From Humulus lupulus (Eukaryota; Streptophyta; Magnoliopsida; Rosales; Cannabaceae): a stretch of 64,000 bases of DNA. The DNA is taken from contig NC_084801.1 in NCBI RefSeq assembly GCF_963169125.1, forward strand, positions 73,783,696 to 73,847,695, written 5' to 3'. The number at the start of each line of letters is the position of its first letter. Position 1 is the first letter of the stretch. Made by a program: the position numbers and the translations under genes. Of the stretch, positions 21,624 through 33,146 are shown one piece after another. The notes below the pieces were generated by a model. That model was not told the DNA's origin, did not search any database, and saw only the letters and a list, made by a program, of their open reading frames with translations.

Positions 21624-23392
21624 ATGGTGACCACTCAATGAAGACACGGTAACGAGGCGGAACAACATGATGGGCAGGAGGCTCATCATGCCGCCATCTC
21701 TGGTGAGCAAAATCCTGAAGTCTAGCAGCGGTTGGGCAAGCAGCCGATTGGCTAGGATGACACTTGAAGTTCGGCGCCCTGGCCACCTAATCCAAACCTA
21801 GATATTTACACTGCGGTAGAAATGGAGAACGCTCAGCTGAGGAGCCAACTAGCGAAAGCTAGTCAACAGATTAAGGAGGTATTGGCCCGACTACCCCCTC
21901 TTACAACCGACGCTAACGTCGGAAAGAGGCAAGGCGAGACTCATAAGTCCTGCCGGGGTAATCGATCCAGGCCTAGCCGCTCGGACAGACCTCTGACATC
22001 CAACTCTATTCCCTCATCGCACCGTCGAGAGGAAAACTTCGAAGAAATGCCAAGAGCCGAACAACAGTATAGCCGCTTGGTCCGAACTTTAACTCCCAGC
22101 TCCCAACCAGCCTCGAGCGCACCCAGGAGAGCTCGAGGGAATTCCTGAAGGAGATCCAGGGAGGGCTCACAGCATCAGCTCATCCCCACCAGCCGTCCTG
22201 CGCCTCATCCAGATCGCCAGGCGCGGGACCCGCAGGTTGGCAGGGCCGTAAGGCCCCCACCTAACTTGATCCGCCCTGACGAGACCAGGATCGCATCTCC
22301 GGTGAGGCATCCTCAGTCACCAATAAGATATCCGTCTCCTCCTCGACCCATCCGAGATATTCCAGCTTATGGAAGTAGCAGGAGAAACCCGCCGTCCGCA
22401 GGACCTTCCCGACATAGCAGGGCGCCGAGGGAGAGCCCGGATCCTCACCCCCAAATGCGGACTCTGAGCTTTTCTAATAGGAGCTACTAGACCGGCAGTC
22501 GCCGAAGCGACCTTTCTGGCGGAGACCTGCGTCAACGCTTAAGCTCGGTGCAAAGTCCTCAAGCTACCCAGAGGGGCGACCTTCGAGATCGCCTTAACTC
22601 TCATAGGGGGAACCAGTAGGAGGTGGCGTCCATGCTCGCTCAGGGGGAGACCTGTCCGAGGTGCGTAACGACGGGAACGCCCCAAATAACCTATCTCAAG
22701 ATAGGAGGGGCAATAACCCACCAAACGTACACAATGGATCCGGAGCTGTCGAGCAGCCCCGGAATAACCAAGGAAATCAGGACAAATCCCTTGAGCGCCA
22801 GGCTCAGATGGAGGAGCTAATGAGGAAGCTCCTGTCGGAGAAAGAGAAAGACGAATATGATTCAGGGATGAGTTGGAGCTCTTCGCCCCAGCATAGCAGC
22901 AACAGCATACCCACCCGATTTTCGTATGCCGCACCTGTCCAAATTCAACGGAAACGGAGATCCGTCAGATCATTTGGGGATGTTCAATACCCTAATGATG
23001 GCCCACAACATTGGCCCTGAGCTGAGGTGTCTGATATTTCCCTCCACACTGACTGGACCAGCCAGACAGTGGTTCAAACAAAGTAAGAAACAATCAATCA
23101 GCTCCTGGAATACTTTCTCTGCTGAGTTCAAAAGGGCATTCCGAGCCTCCCAGGCTGCCCGCGTCAAGGCCCACTCTCTGGCTAACGTGAGGCAGCAGCC
23201 CGACGAGCCTTTGAAGGCTTACCTGAGCAGATTTGCGAATTTCGGTGCTCGGGCCAAAGACGCAGTTGATAGCTCCAAACTCATGGCTTTGAGGACTGGA
23301 ATCCTCGTCGGAGGGGGACTCTGGAACGAAATACATAGAAAGGAGTCAGCTCAGTAAATGAATTCCTGAATAGGGCCCAAGGATGGATCAAC
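21624..23392 (+). pseudogene. Element B gag (capsid region), broken
   Basis: The probable start is ATG 21,624, with a stop five codons later (TGA 21,639-21,641). The N-terminal half is a low-complexity Pro/Arg/Ser-rich region with an early coiled-coil-like segment (ENAQLRSQLAKASQQIKEV, near 21,825). The capsid-like retrotransposon gag domain follows at 22,926-23,340: KFNGNGDPSDHLGMFNTLM, GPARQWFKQ, SFNTFSAEF-like residues and QQPDEPLKAYLSRF. Gag forms the particle that packages the RNA. Stops occur near 22,146 and 22,488, frame changes near 22,640, 22,920 and 23,345, and stops again after 23,350. The capsid signature is still clear. Confidence 0.85.
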
Positions 23393-24610
23393 TTGGAGGA
23401 AGCCCAAGCCTCAGCTACAGGAACCAGCCAGGTCCTTGAGCAGCCCGCTGGAGTGGGAACGGAGGTCGTGACTATGACCCAGAACGTTACACAGAATAAC
23501 CAGTTCGGTGGAGGCAAGAGAAAGGGGAACGGCGAGGGCAACCAGCACGGCCCAAAGAAGAATAAGTCCATAGACAAATTTAAGCCGGTCTACGTGACTT
23601 ATACAGAGCTCACCCACTCTACGGAGAACATCTTTCTAGCGAATTCTGCTCGCTTCCCCTGGAAGAAGCCAGAGCCGTTAAAGCACCAGAAGGGGAAAAG
23701 GGATACCTCCAAGTTTTGCCGTTTTTACAACGACGTTGGCCACAATACTGATGATTGTAGGCATTTGAAAGATGAGATTGAAACTCTCATCAGAGCCAGC
23801 CCCTTGGCTCAGTACACGCGGAATAGGGTTCCAGCAAGTCGACTTGCTCCGGAAGTCCCGGTCAGTCAACCTGGGACTCGGATAGATCAAGACGTCCCTC
23901 CTCTAGTGATAGGAGGAGAGATATCCACAATCTCGGGAGGTCCGCATTTAGCTGGCGCGAGCAGGGGTGCCCAGAAGAGGTACGTAAACGAACTCAAGGT
24001 GGATAATGGGGTAGATTTTGTCCCGGAGCATCGTCTGCCAAAGCAGCAGCGATTGGAGAGGCAACCGATCATTTTTACAGAAGAAGCTGCGGGCCATATC
24101 CAGTTCCCTCACAATGACCCTCTGGTCATAGCAGTGCAGCTCGCTAATCTGAGGGTTAGGAGGGTGCTGATCGATAATGGGAGCTCAGTAAACCTTCTAT
24201 TCTGGTCCACGCTGGAGAAGATGGGTTTGACTGTCGCCGAGCTGAAGGCGACCTCCATGATGCTGTATGGTTTTTCGGGAGAAGGATCAACGGCTATAGG
24301 GACTATCGAGCTAGTGATCACCTTAGGAGAAGGGCCTCGAAAAATCTCCAAACTCCTCAAGTTCGTGGTCATCGACTGCCCTGCTGCGTACAATGCTATT
24401 TTGGGCCGACCCACGCTCATAGATTTTGAGGCCATCACCTCCGTTCCCGACCTCGCGCTGAAATTCCCTTCTCCCATGGGGATATGCACAGTCCATGGCG
24501 ATCAGCTCACTGCCAGGGAATGCTACAGTATTTCTATGAAGGGAAAATCGAAACCCGGGCAGCTAGCAATGGCCATCCAAGGTGGGGAGAGGAATCTCAG
24601 GAACCTTTAG
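23393..24610 (+). pseudogene. Element B gag nucleocapsid and aspartic protease
   Basis: An open block of about 405 codons. The gag tail has basic GGGKRKGNGEGNQ and a degenerate zinc knuckle, FCRFYNDVGHNTDDCRHLK, where the usual first His is Tyr. The GGPHLAGASRGAQKRY linker comes next. The retropepsin-like domain has VLIDNGSSVNLLF, with its catalytic Asp intact at 24,173-24,175, and YNAILGRPTL near 24,390. It ends in TAG 24,608-24,610 because of a frameshift near 24,595; the true continuation (EEPLADPEIEKPQ-like) lies in the next frame. Confidence 0.85.
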
Positions 24611-27600
24611 CTGATCCTGAGATTGAAAAACCTCAGAGCACCGAAGGGGAAAATATCGTCTTTAGTGAGGATATTGACCCCCGAATAGGCGAGGATAATT
24701 CCGAGCTCCAGGCCATTGAAGAGCTCGAGGAAGTAAACATCGATCCCCAGAATCCTTCATGGATGGTCAAGCTCGGGAAAAACCTCTGTAACAAGAGGAA
24801 AGCGGAGTTGATCAGATTTCTGCAGGATAACCTGGATGTGTTTGTGTGATCACACGAGGACATGGTGGGAATCAGTCCAAGTGTCATCATGCACACCCTT
24901 CATTTGAATAAGAGCGTTCCTGTAAAGTCCCAGAAGTAGAGGCGCCTGGGAACAACTCGGGCTGAGGCCTTAGAGGAAGAAGTAGCTCAGCTCAAGAAAT
25001 ACGGCTTTATCCGTGAAGCCAAGTTTCCGATTTGGGTCGCCAACCCCGTGCTGGTCCCTAAGCCCAACGGGAAGTGGTGGACCTGCATCGATTTCTCCGA
25101 CCTGAATAAATCCTGCCCCAAAGATTGTTTTCCCTTGCCAAGGATCGACCAATTGGCGGATGCCATGGCAGGGCATGAGCTCATGTCCTTTATGGATGCG
25201 TACTCAGGCTACAATCAGATCGCCTTGAATCCGGCAGACCAGGAGCACACTAGCTTCATGACCCCGACTAACGTCTATTGTTACAAGGTCATGCCATTCG
25301 GGTTGAAGAATGCCGGCGCTACATACCAGAGGTTAGTAAATATAATGTTCGCCAACCAGATTGGGAAGAACATGGAAGTGTATGTTGACGACATGCTGGT
25401 CAAGTCAAAGACTGCCGATAACCATGTTTCCGACCTGGAAGAATGCTTCAAGATACTAAGAGAATACGGCATGAGACTTAACCCTCAGAAGTGCACCTTT
25501 GGAGTCGCATCTGGAAAATTCCTGGGTTTCATCGTCAATACCTAAGGAATTGAGGCAAACCCCGACAAGATCAGGTCATTACTCGAGATTCCCTCACCCA
25601 AGTCGCGCAAAGACGTCCAAGGCCTGATAGGAAGGGTGGCAGCCCTCAATCGGTTTATTTCAAAATCCACCGATAAGTGCCTGCCATTCTACAACCTGCT
25701 CAGAGGAAATAAGAAGTTCGAATGGATAGAAGAGTGCGAAAGTACTTTCCTCGCCCTGAAGGCACATCTTGCCGAACCACCCGTATTGTCCAAACCAAAG
25801 GCTAGTGCCGTATTGGTCCGAGAAGAAGACCAAGTTCAGAAACCTGTCTATTACATCATTAAAAGACTCCTTGGAGCTGAATCCCGATACCCATTGATGG
25901 AAAAATTGGCGTTCTACCTTATCACGGCCTCCCGAAGGCTCAGACCGTAATTCCAGTCCCACTCAATACACGTCATGACAGATCAACCTTTAAGGCAAGT
26001 TTTGCAAAAACCTGAAGCATCGGGACGTCTATTAAAGTGGGCTATCGAACTCAGTCAGTTCGAGATTTTGTACACCCCACGAACTGCTATAAAAATCCAG
26101 GCCCTGGTCGATTTTGTGGCAGAGTGCACAGGATTCCGGGAGGATCCCGCAGAAGACTCATCCCAGGTCACCTCGGCGCAGGCATCTTGGAAGATCTTCA
26201 TGGATGGCTCATCCAATGAGAATGGCTCTGGGGCCATAATCATTTTGATATCCCCTGAGGGACATAGATTCCACTCGGCGCTGAGATTCGGATTCAAGGC
26301 CTCCAACAACGAGGCCAAATACGAAGCTTTGCTGGTCGGACTGAGAATAGCCCAGGAGCTGAAGGCGAGCTCCGTTCAGTGCTTCAGTGATTCCCAGCTC
26401 GTGGTAAACCAGGTGCTGGGCGAGTATTAAGCACGAGGACCTAAGATGGCTGCCTACCTGGCAAAGGTAAAAGTTAAGCTATCCGCGTTTGGGCGAGGCT
26501 CAATCGAGCAGATACTTCGGGAGCAGAATGCTAAGGCCGACGCTCTTGCCAAGCTCGCCACCGCCGGGGAGACGGAGGCTTTGGGGTTAGTTCCAGTAGA
26601 GTTCTTGGAAAAACCAAGTATAGAAGAAGTCAGGACGGAGGTCGAGATGATCGACGCTAGGCCGACCTGGATGACCCCCATCCTTGAGTATCTCACCGAG
26701 GGGAAGCTACCTGAAGGGCGTAATGATACGCGGCGGGTACTGTACCAGGCCCCAAGGTATACGATGGTAGATGGGATACTGTACTGGCGTGGTCACTCCC
26801 TACCTCTCCTACGATGTGTTCTCCCAGGCAAAGCAAAGGCCATCTTGCAGGAAGTACATGAGGGCTTTTGCGGGGATCACACTGGGGGGCAAAGCTTGGC
26901 CCTAAAGGTCCTGAGGCAAGGATATTACTGGCCCACTCTGTCCAAGGACTCGATCTCGTATGTCAAGAAGTGCAACAAGTGCCAGCGATTCACCACAGTT
27001 GCCCGAGCTCCCCCAGTCGAGCTGAAGATGATCTCTTCTCCATGGCCATTTGCAGTTTGGGGCATCGACTTGGTTGGCGCCCTCCCAATTGGAAAGGGCG
27101 GGGTCCGATACGCTATGGTGGCCATTGACTACTTTACGAAGTGGGCTGAGGCAGAACCTTTAGCGACTATAACTTCCAAAAAATTCCTCGACTTCGTGGT
27201 TAAGAGCATTATCTGCCGATTCGGGCTGCCCAAGAAAATCGTTTCCGACAATGGGACTCAGTTCGACAGCGACCTCTTCACCGAATTTTGCAAAAGGTAC
27301 GGGATTGTGAAAAGCTTCTCGTCCATGGCCTATCCTCAGGAAAATGGCCAGGTCGAGGCCGTCAATAAGACCCTAAAGGCGAGCCTTAAGAAGAGACTAG
27401 ACGAAGCCAAGGGGGTCTGGCCAGAACAGCTCCTCCAGGTTCTGTGGTCATACTGGACCTCGCATCGGACTCCTACGTGTCATACTCCTTTCTCCCTGAC
27501 TTTTAGGAGTGAGGTAGTCCTCCCTGTGGAGATTAAGGTACCTTCGCATAGAATCCAGGCATATGATCAAGATCATAACCACGAACTACTTCACGCTTCC

Positions 27601-27903
27601 CTTGACTTGGTTGATGAATGACGAGAATATTCGCAACTTCAGCTCGCACATTACCAGCAAAAAATCACTCGTTATTTCAACTCAAAAGTCAAAAAGCGCG
27701 CCTTTAGCATTGGCGACCTGGTCCTCAGGAGGGTTTTCTTAGCCGGTAAGGATCCCAAAGATGGAGTATTGGGACCGAACTGGAAAGGGCCATATCAAAT
27801 CATCGAGGTCATTAAAGAATGAACTTACAAATTATCTCGGCTCAATGGAGGGGCAGTCCCACGAACTTGGAACGCCATCCATTTGAAGAGATATTATCAA
27901 TGA
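24611..27903 (+). pseudogene. Element B pol: RT, dual RNase H, integrase
   Basis: One frame to the TGA at 27,901-27,903, broken by TGA 24,847, TAG 24,937, TAA 25,543, TAA 25,948, TAA 26,428, TGA 27,619 and TGA 27,820. RT has LVPKPNGKWWTC, FMDAYSGYNQ and an intact YVDD at 25,381-25,392. A small in-frame deletion near 25,800 removes part of the first RNase H-like domain. The second RNase H starts KIFMDGSSNENGSG (Asp at 26,212-26,214). The integrase has the HEGFCGDH...CNKCQRF zinc finger and a complete D, D-35-E set: WGIDL (27,067), SDNG (27,247), GQVEAV (27,355). The tail has no chromodomain. Active sites survive but the stops kill the protein. Confidence 0.9.
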
Positions 27904-28047
27904 CCCCTTTGTAAGGCCTAACAGGCCATTTTTTATGTATTAAGCAATGAGAATTAACTTTTCGTTTATGATTGTACATGTTTACAAGTGTAATCTAAAG
28001 TAACCATGAAAGACCCTTTCCTAGTTACTTGGGGGCATATGGTACCT

Positions 28048-28515
28048 GGATATAACCAGGTCGCCTTAAAGACTTAGAAGTTAATTCAAATTGATTAATC
28101 GTTGTTTTTCTTAAAAAATGCGAGATATTGATAAAGGATTAACGTGAACTAAGCTCTACCCTAGATATAACCAGGTCCTAAAACTTAGAAGTTTGTTCAA
28201 ATTGATTGATCGATGTTTTTCTTAAAAAGCACAGGATATTAGTAAACGAATTAACACGAACTAAGTTTTCAAAATAAGGTCCTGGACATAACCAGGTACT
28301 TAGAAGTTAATTTAAATCGATTGATCGTTGTTTTTATTAAAGAGCACGAGAAATTTATAAAAATTAACGCGAACTAAGTTTTCAAACTAAGTTCCTGGAC
28401 ATAACCAGGTCATAAAACTTTGAAGTTAATTTAAATTGATTGATTGTTGTTTTTCTTAAAGAGCACGAGATATTGATAAAAATTAATGCGAACTAAGTTT
28501 TTCAAAGTAGTAACA
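28048..28515 (+). repeat. Tandem repeat of about 115 bp downstream of element B pol
   Basis: Four units begin near 28,048, 28,163, 28,283 and 28,396. Each has GGATATAACCAGGT or GGACATAACCAGGT, an ACTTAGAAGTTAATT-like block, ATTGATCGTTGTTTTTCTT-like and CACGAGATATTGATAA-like blocks. They match the core of the element A array at 4,265-4,625 but have drifted in sequence and copy number. The interval 27,904-28,047 is plain spacer. Position and variability fit the known hypervariable 3' region of Tat elements. Confidence 0.85.
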
Positions 28516-28593
28516 TAAATGCGTAGAGGCAAAGGAAATAAACCAATTAAAAGAAAAAATAGATAAAACCAATTGTCTTGAGGTAGAAAAACC

Positions 28594-31365
28594 TCATGCA
28601 AAGTTACACAAAAAAAATGAGAATATTAAAGGAATGGGTGCGAAAAAGGAAGGCCCTAAGCTCCACCAGGTTTCCCCGAGGAGGTCGCTGTCTTGCCCTC
28701 CTGCTCGGCCGGTCTCAGAAGGTGTCTCCTGCGGGAGGCGAGCTTTGAACCACTCCAAGAAGACCTCCCCGTCTGCTCCTAAGAAGGAGAAGTCGCCGTA
28801 TCGGTTATAGGCCCAACAGTGGTAGAGCATGTCCTCCATGGCGGTGCTGGAAGCTGCCTTCTCCGTTTCCAAGGCGGCCTTAGCCTCCTCGGCCCCAGCC
28901 TTCACAGAGTCTAGCTCGATCAGCGTGGCAGCAAGGGTGGCTTTGGTAGCCTCGGCCTCTTGAAGCTTGGGATGGGCTTCTTCCAGCTCGGCCTGTACAG
29001 CCGCCAGAGCATCCTTGGCTTCTTTTTCCTTCTGTTGGGCCATCTGCAAGGAAGTTTGATGGGCGGCCAAAACTGCCTGATGCTCGCCCCTCAAATCCTC
29101 AAGCAGGGCCTTGGACCTGGCTATGCTCCGGTGAAGGGCCAAGACACTCTGCAAAAATAGAGAAGCAACTTCCTTAGAAAAAAAAAGGAGAGGAAAAACA
29201 GGGCAAGGCATGATAACCAAAAATCATAAAAGGGTAAGGTCAGCTTACCGTTAGGGCCATGCCCAATGAAGATTCCATTACTCCCATCGGGCTCCTTGTT
29301 TTGATGGCCCGCAGCTCTCTCTTAGTGAAGCGGTAGAAGTGGTCGATGGCGTAGCTCGCCGTCTCATACACCGTCCCCCAAAAGACGTCTGGAATCTTCT
29401 CCAGGGCCTGGGGGTCCACCGAGATACGTACCTCGGGCGCCGCGGTTGCCGAGGCCCCGAGCTCCACCCCTGTGTCCCGGACAAAGGCCGGAGCTCACGG
29501 AGGGGGTGGGGGCATGTTCCCCACTACAGCAAGAGGTGCAGTTTCCTTGGCCTGGGCAGCTGGGGTCTACTCTTTCCCCTTTGCAGGGGACTTGGTTGGG
29601 GTCCTAGCGGCTTTCTTTGCCACCCGGAGCTTCTTCATTTTGGGCCCAGAGGCCCCAGCTGAGGAGTTCCCTCCAGTGAACATAGCTCACAGATTTTTTC
29701 CCCCAGGCTGAGACATCTCCTCTGGCAAAACAAAGACAACATCAATATATCAGTAAGCAGTCATGCAAAAACAAAAACAAGGGGGAAAAAGTGAAACTCA
29801 AGTCTATGTATATATACTAAAAGGAATCCTACCCCCCGAGCTAGAAAAGGAATCTATGGTCACGACCATTGGCCCCGGAGCTTCTGCAAGGCAATCTAAG
29901 ACAATTACTTCTCGAGTTGGCGCGGGTTCTGGATCCGAGGCTAGCTCAGGACTAGACTCTTCTACGTATTGCCTAAGACCCAAAGCTACGACACCCTCCT
30001 GGAGTGATGGCCATGACCGAAGGTTGGTTCCATACTCCTCGAATAGGACCAACCTAATGGCTAGGGTGTTGTCTACAACTATGGTACCCCTAGGGCGGCT
30101 ACTTTCATAATCCAACACGAGCTGGTCGACGCAATGGAGCAGGGTTACATCAAAGTCTGGATCACTTCGATGGCGTTGGACGAGCTGTTTAGGATTGAAC
30201 CTAGCTACCCGCGGGTCTACAGTGGCCCTATCTAAGTTCCTAAATGTATATGGGTTACCTTGGCCGGAGGGACCTGCAGCTGCTCCAGACCGGATCCTCT
30301 CCTCGTCCGTCCTTTGGGCGACCTCCAGCGCCCGCTTCCTCGTCCTCACAAGGGGCACCTCGTCCTCCTCGTCCTCATCCCCCGTGAGCTCCTCCTTGGG
30401 GATGGCCCTCATCTCGCGAGTTGGGGGAGGCACCCGGGGTCTCCTTAGATTCAAATTCAGGCCTGGGGAGATCAGCTTGCAGGCCATCATCATCTCGTCT
30501 ATCACGAGCTGGCGATAGTCCTTTTCATTGGGGGGCAAGCCTGCCAGTGTCTCGTACTGGCTCCCAAGGATCACAGACTTCTCTATCCTCGCGAAGATAG
30601 CTACAGAATTATTCTAAGTCAAAAATGGATACAGGTGGAGCTAACCGATACTTAACTTATGAGCTAAGGATGAAAGGTACTTACGAGGATGGTTAAAGTA
30701 GTGCAGGTCGCTGTTGCGAAACCCCTTGGACATAAAGAACTGGTCTTTGAAGTCGTTGGGGTGGCTGGGCAGCTCGATGACCACAGTCGTATTTGGAAAC
30801 CGGGTCAAGTAATAGAACCCATCGCCTCGCCCCCGCTGCTCCGGGCTGGCCTTGAGGCAGAAGAAATACAAGATATCTGCCAGAGTGGGGACCTCCCACT
30901 CCTGTTTCAAGAACAAATATCTCAACCCCGCCAACAAATGATAGGAGTTGGGGTGGAACTGGAAAGGAGCCAACCTCACGTAGTTGAGGAAGTCGGCAAA
31001 GTATTGATCCAGTGGGAGGAAGGCCCCTGCCTTAAAGTGTTCGTCACTCCAGGCCGCGAACTCCTCGTCCAGCGGCGCGCAGCTCCGCTCACCTTCTGTG
31101 GGAGGTCGGGCAATCAGGGCGCCCCTCCCCAGTTCGATGTGATGGGAAAGGAATATTTTATTCACTTTCCCCTGGTCCGTGATCTTCGAGATGATCCTCT
31201 CGGCCTCGAAGAAAGCATCGGGCTCCACCTCGAGCTCCTGCTCCACGGCCGGCCCGAAGACAGGAATTGGGGAGTCCGTCATCACCTATTTTTCCTTGTA
31301 TTGTTGGGAGGATGAGCTACCGGCGATCCTCTTTAAATCGTTCTTCTTGGGTCCCATCTGGTCGC
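28594..31365 (-). pseudogene. Antisense four-exon gene of element B (gypsy-transposon-associated domain plus coiled coil)
   Basis: Predicted exons are 31,365-30,685 (ATG 31,357), 30,600-29,833, 29,721-29,249 and 29,148-28,594, with GT-AG introns of 84, 111 and 100 bp. Coding length is 2,469 nt, exactly 823 codons including the stop, and every junction keeps phase. Exon 1 holds the Transposase_28-like domain: HFKAGAFLPLDQYFADFLNY and LAPFQFHPNSYHLLAGLRYL. Exon 2 has an acidic stretch (GDEDEEDEVPL) next to a basic RTRKRALEV. Exon 3 has a Lys/Pro-rich start and VDPQALEKIPDVFWGTVYET. Exon 4 is an Ala/Glu-rich coiled coil ending CWAYNRYGDFSFLG. Only four nonsense codons occur (31,286-31,288 and three in exon 3), with no frameshift, cleaner than gag. 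Function is unknown. Confidence 0.75.
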
Positions 31366-32125
31366 CTAACGTAGAAAAGAAGAAATTTTCAGAAAAGGCG
31401 ACCTAAGCATAAGGGAGAGTCAAAAGGGTTGTTTTCTTTGCACGAGCTGAGGTAATCTCAGCCCGTGGAGAATGAGACCACGCGGTTCTATGAACACGCA
31501 CCTATGCTCCCAACAGATCTCTGATTACTCGGAATTTGTGTGTCAGGAGGGTCAGGATAGAAATTTTCCTTGGAAGGAAAGTTTCAGTAGGCAAGGAGTG
31601 AAAAACCACCTGTGAAGCGTGTCCCCTAAGCTACCCGATTTTGCACCCAAAGTACTAGATATTTTAAACAAGCATACCAAAAATCCTACCCAGAAAATTT
31701 CCCCAGAAAATGTACCCTATAAACCATGCTCCTAAATGGTTTTATACTACAGGCGATACCCTAACCTAAAAGGCTTTCACCCTTCATCCCCACAAAAAAC
31801 CAACAAAACCTTGCATGCGGCTACAGTAAATATTTCCTAGGCAACAGTGAAAAATAATTTCAAAACATGCACAGTCAGGGGACTTACGGAGTGTTCTGGT
31901 TGAGGAGAGGATGAAGGGGTCGTCTGGGTTGGGGCCTCGTCGGAGTAGTTGATACTAAAGCTTCAAGGGAGCCCTTGCACCTGAACTTCTTGAGTGCTAG
32001 GAATGGCGGCCGGCAAGAAGAAGGTTTTTCTTTTGAAGATGAAGAAGAGAGAAGAAGAAGGAAAATTCTAAAAAATTTCAAATGAATGGGTGGCCCATGC
32101 GTAAGGTGGCCACCCGTTTTATATA
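31366..32125 (-). promoter_or_regulatory. TATA box, leader and leader intron of the element B antisense gene
   Basis: On the minus strand TATATAAA lies at 32,125-32,118, about 260 bp inside the 3' LTR boundary and pointing into the element. A purine/CT-rich leader with GAAGAAG-type repeats on the plus strand follows. The donor ACTCC/GTAAGT is at 31,888/31,887 and the acceptor CTACGTTAG ends at 31,366, defining a 522-bp intron eight bases before the start codon. The same plan is found in C (441 bp) and D (403 bp). The interval holds no other recognisable gene. Confidence 0.6.
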
Positions 32126-32368
32126 CGTGAAAGGCCACATGAGAAGGGCCGTTGGATTGCCCTGATGTGGGATCCAAGGCTCTCCACTCGAAAGACGAAA
32201 CGACGGCTGAGTATAGGCTAGGCCATTTAATGCGGTTCTCGGAAGACGTACCGTCACCAACCACGATGTTCCACGTATTCGGCGCCTGCGTAAAATGTGG
32301 AATATGAAGAGTTCGTGGGGAAGCCTAAAAGCCCCTACTGTGGCCGTACACGATGTCGTGTACCACAA

Positions 32369-32388
32369 GCAGGGGCTTCGGGGGCAAA
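32369..32388 (+). promoter_or_regulatory. Polypurine tract of element B
   Basis: A G-rich tract (GCAGGGGCTTCGGGGGCAAA) ends immediately before the TG of the 3' LTR at 32,389. It is the expected plus-strand primer site and parallels AACTTGGGGGGCAAA in element D. Confidence 0.75.
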
Positions 32389-33146
32389 TGTACGCCCTGA
32401 TTTTCCAACGGGCTATTAGCGAGCTGAGATACGGCCTAAATTATATCAGCCACGTGGATCCCCCATGACCGGAGCTATTGTCATTAGGTCTTACCTCGTT
32501 AGCTCGGTGTATCCAAAGGTTCGCCAAGATTACTTAAGGACTGAGTCTGGACTCTGAAGGCCACAGGTCGAGGGAATCATCCAGCTCGTGGTACGAGCTA
32601 GAGTTGGAGGCTGTGAACTTTTATAGAGTCAACCACGCCAGGTAAACGTGCATATATCAGACATCACGTGTCTGATATATCCCTGACTTCTCGGACACGC
32701 AGTATGAACGTGCGTATTCAAACACCCACGACTGGGTTGGGCCGTGCGGCCCATTATCCCCCTTACCTATTGATTAGACCACACTTCATGTGTCAGGTTT
32801 TAGGAATTAATCATGAATGTCACAGAAGTGACATGATAGGTAAGAAGGTCACGGGATGACCTTCTTACCAACTACCAAGTGCCCTCTCCTATAAATATGG
32901 AGACCCTGGGAGTTGCAAAGGGTTGGATTATATTGTGTAAGGAAATACCCTGTAAAAGAATACCAAGCATATAGCAATAATATTGGCTGGTGGAGTAGAA
33001 GGATTTTAACCTTTGAACCACCTAAAAAGCGTAATTGTGTCACCAGTCCATTTACAAAGATCATTCATCTATTTCGGTTCATAGTTAAGCATTAATCCCT
33101 TCCTCTTATTTTCTTAATTACCTGTTGGCGAAGAACCGCGTCAACA
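32389..33146 (+). repeat. 3' LTR of element B
   Basis: 758 bp, same ends and length as the 5' LTR, about 96% identical by hand count. The TATA box is at about 32,889-32,900 and both hairpins are intact. It is followed by target-duplication copy GTCGC and the resumed RNase H sequence of element C. Confidence 0.95.

Larger units (their letters stand above)
20810..33146 (+). mobile_element. Element B: structurally complete Tat-type Ty3/gypsy retrotransposon, 12.3 kb
   Basis: Two direct 758-bp LTRs (TGTACGCC...GTCAACA) differ at about 28 sites by hand count (roughly 19 transitions, 9 transversions, no indels), about 96% identical. Inside are a PBS-like site, gag, protease, RT, dual RNase H, integrase, a tandem-repeat region, a minus-strand spliced gene and a polypurine tract. 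The insertion lies in element C with a 5-bp target duplication. LTR divergence implies an age of a few million years or less, depending on the rate assumed. Gag-pol carries many stops and frameshifts, so the copy is structurally whole but coding-dead. Confidence 0.95.

Noticed and set aside
30689..31315. 208-codon plus-strand frame opposite antisense-gene exon 1 of element B
   Set aside because: The minus strand carries the recognisable Transposase_28-like motifs and the splice sites; this frame is its shadow.
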